Positions 57,034 to 64,000 of a stretch of 64,000 nt of DNA are shown piece by piece. Positions within the stretch are counted from its first letter, which is position 1. Each line of letters opens with the position of its first letter. The position numbers and the translations under genes are program-made. The DNA lies in NCBI RefSeq assembly GCF_024137025.1, contig NZ_JAMYJR010000023.1, positions 1-64,000 on the forward strand, written 5' to 3'. Source of the DNA: Paractinoplanes aksuensis. GTDB taxonomy: Bacteria; Actinomycetota; Actinomycetes; Mycobacteriales; Micromonosporaceae. The notes beneath the pieces are model-generated. The model saw only the letters and a list, made by a program, of their open reading frames with translations. It had not been told where the DNA came from and did not search any database.

Positions 57034-58704
57034 TTACCAGACCGGGATGTACAGGGCGATGGCCAGCACGACGGCGATCGTGCCGAGCAGCACGGGGTTG
57101 CGCCACCAGACCTTGTCGCCGGAGACGACCACCGTGCCGTTGCTGGTGCCGCCGAGGCCGTAGACGAGACCGCGCAGCTCGTCCTCGGGCTTCGAAGGCG
57201 TGAAGAAGGTGACCGCGATGGCCACGACGACGGCGGTCACGAAGGCCACACCGGCGCCCCAGAAGCTCTGCTCGAGAGCCGAGTTGAAGGTGATGGCGTC
57301 GGTCAGGTAGGCGACGTAGAGCGCGAGCGAGGCCAGGAAGCCCAGCAGCAGCGACCAGAAGCCGGCCCACGGGGTCATCCGCTTCCAGAACATGCCGACG
57401 ATGAAGGTCGCGAACAGCGGCGCGTTGAAGAGCGAGAACAACTGCTGGATGTACTCCATGATGTTGCCGTAGCCGGAGGCGATGAACGCCGTGCCGATGC
57501 CGATGATCACGCCGCCGATCGTGGCGTAGCGCCCGATCCGCAGGTAGTAGTCGTCGCTACGGCCCTTCTTGATGTACGCCTGCCAGATGTCGTACGTGAA
57601 GACGGTGTTGAAGCCGCTGACGTTGGCCGCCATGCCGGCCATGAACGACGCCAGCAGACCGGTGACCGCGACCCCCAGCACGCCGTTGGGCAGCAGATCC
57701 TCCATCAGCAGGGGAATCGCGTTGTTGTAGGTGAGGTCGCCGTCCTTGGCCCCGAGCCCGGTGATCGTGACCGCCGCGATCAGACCGGGGATGATGGTCA
57801 CGCCGGGGATCAGCAGCTTGGGGAAGGCGGCGATGATCGGCGTACGCCGGGCCGCGTTCATGTTCTTGGCCGAGAGCGCGCGCTGGACCTCGGCGAAGTT
57901 GGTCGTCCAGTAACCGAACGACAGCACGAAGCCCAGGCCGAAGAGGATGCCGATCCAGTTGGCGCCCAACGGGTTGTCGGCGCTGCTGCCGGTGTTCGAC
58001 CACGTGTGCAGGGCGGCGTCACCGAGCGGGCTCTGCCGCACCTTCTCGAACAGGCCGTCGATGCCGCCCACCTTGACCAGGCCGATGACCGTGAGCGGGA
58101 TCAGACCGGCCAGGATGACGAAGAACTGCAGCACCTCGTTGTAGATGGCCGAGGAGAGGCCGCCGACCGTGATGTAGGTCAGCACGATCGCGGCGCCGAC
58201 CAGGATGGACACCCACAGCTGCCAGCCCAGCAACGCGTCCAGGATCAGCGCCAGGGCGAACAGGTTGACGCCGGCGATGAGCACCTGGGCCACGGCGAAG
58301 CTGAGCGCGTTGAAGATGTGCGTCGGCTTGTTGAAGCGCCGTTTCAGGAACTCGGGGACGCTGCGCACCTTGGAGCCGTAGTAGAACGGCATCATCACGA
58401 TGCCGAGGAACACCATGGCCGGCACCGCGCCGATCCAGTAGTAGTGCAGCGTGAGCAGGCCGTACTGGGCGCCGTTGGCCGCCATGCCGAGGATCTCGAG
58501 CGCGCCCAGGTTGGCCGAGACGAACGCCAGGCCGGTCACCCAGGCCGGCAGCGAACGCCCCGACAGGAAGAAGTCGGCGCTGGTCTTGATCGCTCTACGG
58601 GCCGCGAAGCCCACCCCCAGGACGGTGGCGAAATAGAGGACCAGGATCAGGTAGTCGATGATGTCGAGATCGAGCCGGAGCCCGCTCTCCGCGGCAAGCG
58701 CCAC
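57034..58704 (-). CDS. Sodium:solute symporter family protein
   Basis: 556 residues, 13-14 membrane helices of the SSS family. Typical segments: DFFLSGRSLPAWVTGLAFVSANLGALEILG (split here by helix ends), GGLSSAIYNEVLQFFVIL, YWTTNFAEVQRALSAKN and FMAGMAANVSGFNTVFTYDI. Similarity to SglT-type members suggests sugar or inositol uptake with Na+, but substrate is not certain. GTG 58704 has GGAGG six bases upstream. Confidence 0.92.
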   Translation of the reverse strand: MALAAESGLRLDLDIIDYLILVLYFATVLGVGFAARRAIKTSADFFLSGRSLPAWVTGLAFVSANLGALEILGMAANGAQYGLLTLHYYWIGAVPAMVFLGIVMMPFYYGSKVRSVPEFLKRRFNKPTHIFNALSFAVAQVLIAGVNLFALALILDALLGWQLWVSILVGAAIVLTYITVGGLSSAIYNEVLQFFVILAGLIPLTVIGLVKVGGIDGLFEKVRQSPLGDAALHTWSNTGSSADNPLGANWIGILFGLGFVLSFGYWTTNFAEVQRALSAKNMNAARRTPIIAAFPKLLIPGVTIIPGLIAAVTITGLGAKDGDLTYNNAIPLLMEDLLPNGVLGVAVTGLLASFMAGMAANVSGFNTVFTYDIWQAYIKKGRSDDYYLRIGRYATIGGVIIGIGTAFIASGYGNIMEYIQQLFSLFNAPLFATFIVGMFWKRMTPWAGFWSLLLGFLASLALYVAYLTDAITFNSALEQSFWGAGVAFVTAVVVAIAVTFFTPSKPEDELRGLVYGLGGTSNGTVVVSGDKVWWRNPVLLGTIAVVLAIALYIPVW

Positions 58705-58793
58705 AGGCCACCTCCAAGGGAAAGTCGTCCGCCACCTACCCGGGGCGAGAATCTTTCACACCTGGATGTGTCCTTCGCGTTAACGGTCACGAA

Positions 58794-59450
58794 TCACCGA
58801 AGGGTGTCGATCGCCTCCGGGGTGAGTTCGGCGATGTTCTTGACAGTCAGCGACGCTTGGGCCAGGGCGTCGGCCGCGGGCGGATAGACGCCGTGCGGGA
58901 CGGCGATCACGGCCATTCCGGCCGCGGCCGCCGAGCGCAGGCCGTTGCTCGAGTCCTCGACGGCGGCGCAGACGGCCGGGCTGAGACCGAGCTTCTCGGC
59001 AGCGGCCAGGTAGACGTCGGGGGCCGGCTTGCCGCGCGGCACCTCCTCGGTCGAGAGCGTGACCCGGAAGGCGCCGGTCAGGCCGGCCGTCTCGAGCACC
59101 TGGTCGATCAGGATGCGGGCCGACGAGCTGGCCAGGCCGAGCGGGAAGTGGGCGCCGAGCCGGCGGACGGCCTCGACCGAACCCGGGATCAGGGGCAGCG
59201 ACGTGCGGTAGCGCTCGGCCATGCGGTTGAGCACATCGGTGGCGACCTGTTCGGGCGTACGCGGAACGCCCACCTCGTGGGCCAGGTGCCCGGACCATTC
59301 CGGGGTGCTCATGCCCATCATCCGGTCCTGGGTGTCGGGGAGGAACTCCCGGTCGTACTCGGCGACGTAGCCACGGCGGACCTCTTCCCACACCTCCTCG
59401 GAGTCGATGATCACGCCGTCCAGGTCGAAGACGACCGCCTCGATGCCCAT
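58794..59450 (-). CDS. HAD-superfamily phosphatase/phosphomutase
   Basis: 218-residue HAD hydrolase: AVVFDLDGVIIDSEEVW (nucleophile Asp), GLASSSARILIDQVLE (Thr/Ser motif II), GKPAPDVYLAAAEKLG (Lys motif III) and AVEDSSNGLRSA (acidic motif IV). It resembles beta-phosphoglucomutase-like sugar-phosphate phosphatases. ATG 59450, two bases after the LLM oxidoreductase stop, so likely coupled to it. Confidence 0.9.
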   Translation of the reverse strand: MGIEAVVFDLDGVIIDSEEVWEEVRRGYVAEYDREFLPDTQDRMMGMSTPEWSGHLAHEVGVPRTPEQVATDVLNRMAERYRTSLPLIPGSVEAVRRLGAHFPLGLASSSARILIDQVLETAGLTGAFRVTLSTEEVPRGKPAPDVYLAAAEKLGLSPAVCAAVEDSSNGLRSAAAAGMAVIAVPHGVYPPAADALAQASLTVKNIAELTPEAIDTLR

Positions 59451-59452
59451 GC

Positions 59453-60316
59453 TCAGAATGCCTCCGCGGCCGGAATGATCTCTTTGGCGAACACGTCGAA
59501 CTGCTTGGTGTCGTACACATTCTGCAGGCCGCCGTGGCCGACCTCGAAGCCCATGGCGTGCAGCCGGCGCAGCCCCTCGATGATCGCCCCGACCCCCTCG
59601 TTCAGATCGAACCGGTACATCACGGTCTTCTGGATCTCGTCGTAGTCCCGGCCGACGTCGTCGCAGTGCTGCTTCAGTACGTCGAGCTTGTGCTGCAGTT
59701 CGGCCGTGGGGAACAGATTGCAGGCGTCGGCGTACTGCGCGACCAGCCGCAACGTCTTCTTCTCGCCGCCGCCACCGATCAGGATCGGCAGGCGGGGCCG
59801 GCTCAGCGGCTGAGGGATGTTCATCGGGCGGTCCAACTGATAGTGCTCACCGTGGAACGGCGTCTCGTCGCCCGCGAACATCTGCCGGCAGATCCGCAGC
59901 GCCTCTTCGAGCCACTCGAACCGCTCCTTGGTCGGCGGGAACGGCAGGCCGAGACCGTGCGCCTCGTGCTCGTTCCAGGCGGCGCCGAGGCCGAGGATCG
60001 CGCGGCCGCCGCTGAGCACGTCGAGCGTCGTCACGGCCTTGGCCAGCAGGGCCGGCTCGCGATACACGACGCCGGTGACCAGCGTCAGCAGCTTCGCGCG
60101 CTTGGTGTGGGCGGCCAGGAAGCCGAGGCTCGTGTAGGCCTCGAGCATGTCCCATTCCGGCGGGCCGATCGGGCCGATCTGCCAGAAGTGGTCCATCACG
60201 CTGATCCGCTCGAAGCCCGCCTCGTCGGCCGCGGCGGCGACCTCGCCCAACTGCGGACCGAGCCGGGCCGCGCCCTCGGGCCAGGTGAAGTTCGAGATGT
60301 GCAAGCCCAGTTTCAC
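59453..60316 (-). CDS. LLM-class F420-dependent oxidoreductase
   Basis: 287-residue luciferase-like TIM barrel. LGLHISNFTWPEGA at the start, FERISVMDHFWQIGPIG, AILGLGAAWNEHEAHGLGLP, and RPRLPILIGGGGEKKTLRLV match F420-dependent members common in actinomycetes. Cofactor F420 rather than FMN is an inference from the family. Substrate unknown. ATG 60316. Divergent from the GT2 gene with a 209-base spacer. Confidence 0.88.
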   Translation of the reverse strand: MKLGLHISNFTWPEGAARLGPQLGEVAAAADEAGFERISVMDHFWQIGPIGPPEWDMLEAYTSLGFLAAHTKRAKLLTLVTGVVYREPALLAKAVTTLDVLSGGRAILGLGAAWNEHEAHGLGLPFPPTKERFEWLEEALRICRQMFAGDETPFHGEHYQLDRPMNIPQPLSRPRLPILIGGGGEKKTLRLVAQYADACNLFPTAELQHKLDVLKQHCDDVGRDYDEIQKTVMYRFDLNEGVGAIIEGLRRLHAMGFEVGHGGLQNVYDTKQFDVFAKEIIPAAEAF

Positions 60317-60525
60317 GGCTGTTCTCCTCGTCTGCGGACATTCCCGCCCAACGGATCAAACCCTACAACCAAACCCCATTCCCGTACGGAGCGTAGCGGC
60401 CGAATGGATCTTTCGGACCGCTCGAAGCCGACGGGCCGGTGTGACCCTCAACCGTTCCGGTGAGTTGCTGTTCGGTTGCCGACCGGTAGTTTCCTTGATC
60501 AGGATCCAGCCTGAGGAGCACCGCC

Positions 60526-61752
60526 ATGCCTCCTTCGCCGCTTTCCGCAGCGACGAACCATCGCCGAAATCTGTCACCCTCCGTAAGCGTCGTGATCCCG
60601 GTCCGCGATCCGGCCGGACTGCACCTGATGCTGCGCGGGATGCCGCCGGTGGACGAGATCGTCGTGGTGGACGTGGAGGGCGACCTGCCCGAACTGCCGG
60701 GCGCGATCCTCGTGCGTCCGGGGTCGACCGGTGCCGGCTCCGCGCTGGCCGCGGGCGTCGGGGCGGCCCGCGGCGACGTGGTGGTGACGCTCAACGGCGA
60801 CGGCTCGACCGACCCGGCCGAGATCCCCCGGTTCGTGGCGGCGCTGGTCGACGGGGCCGACGTGGCCCTGGGCTCGCGCTACGCGGCCGGCGGGCGCGAT
60901 CTGACCGGCGGCCGGTTCCGCCGCTGGGCCGACCGGCTGCTGATCTGGTTCCTCAACGCGCTGCTGGGCCTCCGCCGCACCGACCCCGGTTTCGGGTACG
61001 CCGCGTTCTGGCGCGACACCGTGGCCGACCTCGGCCTCCCCGGGCGGCGCTCGGCCCCGACGGTCTGGGGTGCGGGACCGGAGATCGGGCCGGTGCTGGC
61101 GCTGCGGCCCGCGCGGCGGGGACTGCGCGTGGCCGAGGTCGCCAGCGTGGCCTACCCGCCGGTCCGCCGGACGCTGCGGGCCGACCGGGCCCGGCTGCAC
61201 CACTGGGTGCGGACGGCGCTGCGGGAACGGGGCCGACCGGCCGGGCCGGTGTCGCGGCCGGCCGTCGACGAGCAGCGCACCCGCGCGTACGTCATGCCGA
61301 ACGACCGGATGCGGCGGACCAACGAGACCGGCGCGGGGCGGCGGGCTCTGGATCGGCGGGCCGTCGAGGCGCTGGCGGCCGGACGACGGACCAGCGAGCG
61401 GCTGGCCGAGGAGCGCTGGGAGCAGGCCGACCGCAGGGAGGTCCGGCCGCTCTGGGCGACCCCCGGACGCCGTACGGCCGCACCGCACCACCTGGCCAAC
61501 GGCGCGCCCCCGGTGTGGCGCGACGGGCACCCGGAACGACTCGGCGGGCCCGACACCCAGCCCCGGCCCGGCCCGGCGCCGTGGCCGGCCGACGGCCCGA
61601 CCCAGCCCACCCCGCGCCCGGAGGTCGGATCGCGGCGGCGGCGCATAGCGGGCGCCCGTCAGTCCCAGCCCGACCTGCGCGTGATCAACGGAGAGGGCGC
61701 GGGACCCACTACCGGCCGCCGCGCCCGCCTCCGGTCGGTCAAGAAGCCCTAG
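60526..61752 (+). CDS. Family 2 glycosyltransferase with long basic tail
   Basis: 408 residues. The GT-A domain (~20-225) has SVVIPVRDPAGLHLML, VVTLNGDGSTDPAEIP as the metal motif, ALGSRYAAGGRDLTGGRFRR and a hydrophobic stretch LLIWFLNALLGL, like dolichol-phosphate mannose synthase relatives. The last ~180 residues are Arg/Pro/Ala-rich with no domain. ATG 60526 has GAGGAG eight bases upstream. Likely acts on a membrane lipid; sugar unknown. Confidence 0.85.
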   Translation: MPPSPLSAATNHRRNLSPSVSVVIPVRDPAGLHLMLRGMPPVDEIVVVDVEGDLPELPGAILVRPGSTGAGSALAAGVGAARGDVVVTLNGDGSTDPAEIPRFVAALVDGADVALGSRYAAGGRDLTGGRFRRWADRLLIWFLNALLGLRRTDPGFGYAAFWRDTVADLGLPGRRSAPTVWGAGPEIGPVLALRPARRGLRVAEVASVAYPPVRRTLRADRARLHHWVRTALRERGRPAGPVSRPAVDEQRTRAYVMPNDRMRRTNETGAGRRALDRRAVEALAAGRRTSERLAEERWEQADRREVRPLWATPGRRTAAPHHLANGAPPVWRDGHPERLGGPDTQPRPGPAPWPADGPTQPTPRPEVGSRRRRIAGARQSQPDLRVINGEGAGPTTGRRARLRSVKKP

Positions 61753-61764
61753 CTTTTTTGTCGG

Positions 61765-62766
61765 TCAGGAAGCCCTGGACCGCAACTCGGGCAGGATGCG
61801 CTCGGAGTAGAGGCGCAGGAAGCGCTCCTGGTCGGGGCCGGGCGCATGGAACACCAGGTGCTTGAAGCCCATGTCGAGGTATTCGACGACCTTGCCCAGG
61901 TGCTCCTCGGGGTCGGACGAGACGATCCACCGGGTGGCGGTGCGCTCGACCGGCAGGGCGTCGGAGAGCCGCTGCATCTCGATCGGGTCTTCCACGCCGG
62001 TCTTCTCGTCGGGCGAGAGGGCCAGCGCACCCCAGTGCTGGGTGTCGTTGCGGGCCTTCTCGTGGTCGTCGTCAAAGCTGACCTTGACCTCGATCAGCAG
62101 GTCGAGGTCGTCGATCTTGCGATCGGCCTTCTCGGCGCCCTCGCGCACGGCCGGCAGCAGCGTGTCGGTGTAGAGCGCGTGACCCTTGCCGCTGGTGGTG
62201 ATGAAGCCGTCGGCGATGCGGCCGGCCAGCCGGGTCGCGGCCGGGCCGGAGGCGCCGATGTAGACCGGGACCGGCGTCTCGGGCTTGTCGTAGATGGTGG
62301 CGTTCTCGGTGCGGTAGAACTGCCCCTCGTACGTGACCCGGTCTTCCGACCACAGCTTCTGGATCAGCAGCACGGCCTCCTTGAGGCGGGCGAACCGCTC
62401 CTTGCCGTCGGGCCACTGCAGGCCCAGCGGCACCTCGTTGAGCGACTCGCCCGAGCCGACGCCCAGGATCGCCCGGCCCGGCGCCAGGCAGCCGAGCGTG
62501 GCGAACGCCTGGGCGACCACGGCCGGGTGGTAGCGGAACGTGGGGGTCAGCACGCTGGTGCCGATCAGCACCCGCTCGGTCCGGGCGGCCAGCGCGCCCA
62601 GCCACGGCAACGCGGCCGGGGCGTGCCCGCCGTCGTGCCGCCACGGCTGCAGGTGGTCGCTGACGAAGACCGAGTCGAAGCCCAGCTCCTCGGCCAGCAC
62701 CCCGTACTTGAGCAGTTCCGCCGGCGGGAACTGCTCCGCCGAAGCCTTGTACCCGAACCGAATCAT
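61765..62766 (-). CDS. fgd: F420-dependent glucose-6-phosphate dehydrogenase
   Basis: 333-residue LLM-family enzyme that oxidises glucose-6-phosphate to 6-phosphogluconolactone and reduces F420. It starts FGYKASAEQFPPAELL, and SDHLQPWRHDGGHAP carries the catalytic His (His38, matching His40 of the mycobacterial enzyme). GSGESLNEVPLG supplies the Glu. The substrate-phosphate residues are kept: Lys in TTSGKGHALY, Lys in SPDEKTGVEDP and Arg in ATRW. ATG 62766. It supplies F420H2 to LLM enzymes such as the one at 59453-60316. Confidence 0.93.
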   Translation of the reverse strand: MIRFGYKASAEQFPPAELLKYGVLAEELGFDSVFVSDHLQPWRHDGGHAPAALPWLGALAARTERVLIGTSVLTPTFRYHPAVVAQAFATLGCLAPGRAILGVGSGESLNEVPLGLQWPDGKERFARLKEAVLLIQKLWSEDRVTYEGQFYRTENATIYDKPETPVPVYIGASGPAATRLAGRIADGFITTSGKGHALYTDTLLPAVREGAEKADRKIDDLDLLIEVKVSFDDDHEKARNDTQHWGALALSPDEKTGVEDPIEMQRLSDALPVERTATRWIVSSDPEEHLGKVVEYLDMGFKHLVFHAPGPDQERFLRLYSERILPELRSRAS

Positions 62767-62776
62767 GAAGCCGACT

Positions 62777-64000
62777 CTAACCCGCGGCCTTGTACGCCTT
62801 CCCGGCCTCCGTCGGGCTGTCGCCGTCCTTGTACAGACCGAAATCGACACTGTCCCCCACAGCGGGCAAACCGAACCAGGCGTAGCGCTCGACGAACGAC
62901 CGCTTCTGCATGCCCTTGGTGCTGCCGTTGATGAACGTGACCAGCTGGGCCTGGGTCGGGTACTTCGGGGTGCCGCTGAAGTTCATCAGGCCGTACTCGG
63001 TGACCCAGATGGGCTTGTTGTAGCGCTTGTGCACGGCGTCGACGTAGCCCAGGAACTGGTTGATCGACGCGCTGGAGAAGTCCGAGCCGTACCAGTGCAG
63101 GGTGATGAAGTCGACGCGGTAGCCCTTCTGCTCGGCCCCGGTCATGAACCGGTCGAGCCAGCCGCCCTTGGTGTCGCCGCCGAACGCGACGGCGGGGCTG
63201 CCCAGTCGCTGGCCGGTCGCCTCGAGCTTGGGCCACGCGTCGAGGGCGGCTTCGACGGTCATGTTGGCCTGGCCGCCCATGTCGGGCTCGTTGAAGCCGA
63301 GCAGGACGTCGCCCTCCTTCTTGGCCTCGGCCAGGGTGGCGTCGGTGACGTTCTTCTGACCCCAGATCATCGGGACGAACTCGACGTCGGCCGGGCCGGG
63401 CATGCTGCGGTTGGTCGACGACCAGTTGTAGTACCAGGCGGCGCCGACGTCGTCGAGGGCGGGCTCGGCCGCGGCGAACTCCCAGACGCCGACGCCCTTC
63501 TTCTTGCTCGCCTTGGCCGTGATCACCACGGGAGCCTTGGTGGTCGGCTTGGGCGTCGGCTTCTTGGTCGTCGGGGTGGGCGTCGGCTTCTTCGACGGGG
63601 TGGGCTTGGCGCTGGTGGGGGTGGCCCTGGGGGCGACGACGGCCGCGGTGACCGGCGGCGGGGCGTCGGGCTGCTGGGTCACGACCACGGCGGCGGCGCC
63701 ACCGGCCACCGCTGTGGTCGAGAGCGCGGCCGTCAGCACCTTGCGGGACAGGCTGAAGCCGACCTTGGCCGCGACGTGCTTGGCGCTGAACGCGGCGCCG
63801 GCCTTGACGGCGACCCCTTTCGTCACCAGGCCGGCGGGCAGCGGGACCAGGGCCATGCCGGCCAGGAGGCGCTCGGCCGCCACTAACCCGTTCCAGGCCG
63901 GGGAGCAGTAGCGGCACTCGCGGGTGTGGCGGGCGATGCGCTTGCGCCAGAGCGGGCTGGGCCGCCCGTCCCACTCGGCGGTGAGCGTCTGCAGGTCGGG
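62777..64000 (-). CDS. Partial: zinc-motif, membrane helix, asl1/GH128-like glycosidase fusion
   Basis: The frame stays open to the window edge, so the 5' end is missing; 407 residues are visible. Residues 19-32 read RKRIARHTRECRYC, an H-x3-C-x2-C anti-sigma-type zinc motif. A membrane helix follows (~85-110, KVLTAALSTTAVAGGAAAVV), then a Pro/Thr/Lys linker, and from ~165 an asl1/GH128-like barrel with DVLLGFNEPDMGGQANM and PIWVTEYGLMNFSG carrying the two expected catalytic Glu. A GTG at 63883 could be mistaken for the start but would remove the zinc motif. The missing N-terminus is probably a sigma-70 domain; this is inferred from similar actinobacterial fusions. Confidence 0.8.
   Translation of the reverse strand, partial: PDLQTLTAEWDGRPSPLWRKRIARHTRECRYCSPAWNGLVAAERLLAGMALVPLPAGLVTKGVAVKAGAAFSAKHVAAKVGFSLSRKVLTAALSTTAVAGGAAAVVVTQQPDAPPPVTAAVVAPRATPTSAKPTPSKKPTPTPTTKKPTPKPTTKAPVVITAKASKKKGVGVWEFAAAEPALDDVGAAWYYNWSSTNRSMPGPADVEFVPMIWGQKNVTDATLAEAKKEGDVLLGFNEPDMGGQANMTVEAALDAWPKLEATGQRLGSPAVAFGGDTKGGWLDRFMTGAEQKGYRVDFITLHWYGSDFSSASINQFLGYVDAVHKRYNKPIWVTEYGLMNFSGTPKYPTQAQLVTFINGSTKGMQKRSFVERYAWFGLPAVGDSVDFGLYKDGDSPTEAGKAYKAAG

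Overview
The window is one stretch of a very GC-rich actinobacterial chromosome. GTG and TTG starts are common, start and stop codons often overlap (GTGA, ATGA, TGATG), and the gene content includes F420-dependent oxidoreductases, a trehalose treX-treY-treZ operon, PAC2, EcsC-type and DUF1996 proteins. Together these suggest a filamentous actinomycete, most likely Micromonosporaceae (Actinoplanes-like). That placement is an inference from gene content. The first ~74 bases are a G/C homopolymer mixture that looks like a contig-end artefact.

Layout. 84-1624: secreted CBM6-DUF1996 protein. 1839-4913: leftward purine operon (OHCU decarboxylase, hydroxyisourate hydrolase, urate oxidase, 8-oxoguanine deaminase) that takes 8-oxoguanine through urate to allantoin. 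5073-13866: helicase HrpB, a membrane GGDEF-EAL protein, a PP2C phosphatase, an unknown membrane protein coupled to a membrane-anchored solute-binding protein, and a small catalase-like protein. 13870-14962: about 1.1 kb without a credible gene, holding a nested palindrome, a 70-bp imperfect tandem repeat and a perfect 24-bp hairpin. 14963-21076: treX-treY-treZ (glycogen to trehalose). 21298-28427: seven rightward genes with almost no spacing: antiporter regulatory subunit, antiporter with a C-terminal UBP zinc finger, then a ketoacyl synthase III, GT2 glycosyltransferase, AMP-forming ligase, cytochrome P450 and 3-beta-HSD/OleD-like SDR. The last five resemble a small lipid or natural-product pathway.

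28414-38757: lipoprotein, EcsC-like protein, a second GGDEF-EAL protein, PAC2 protein, esterase, an alpha/beta hydrolase without its nucleophile serine, a membrane protein overlapping an SBP56/methanethiol-oxidase gene, and an orphan sensor kinase. 38799-46422: trmB, beta-propeller protein, SRPBCC-ArsR pair with two upstream palindromic operators, aroA, two acetyltransferases, S51 peptidase, GrpB protein coupled to a truncated kinase, and a conserved unknown. 46757-52585: gamma-glutamyltransferase and a heterodimeric ABC exporter. 52819-53652: Panacea-domain antitoxin with a small candidate toxin, lower in GC than its surroundings. 53731-62766: secreted peptidase, PQQ-type sugar dehydrogenase, a sodium:solute symporter with a small partner, HAD phosphatase, two F420-dependent enzymes (one a clear fgd) and a GT2.

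The window ends inside a leftward gene whose open frame runs off the edge. The visible part joins a HxxxCxxC anti-sigma-type zinc motif, a membrane segment, a Pro/Thr/Lys linker and an asl1/GH128-like glycosyl hydrolase domain. It is probably the C-terminal half of a membrane-tethered sigma-factor fusion. This gene, the five-gene lipid operon and the Panacea pair are the most interesting parts. No rRNA, tRNA, CRISPR array or insertion sequence was recognised.
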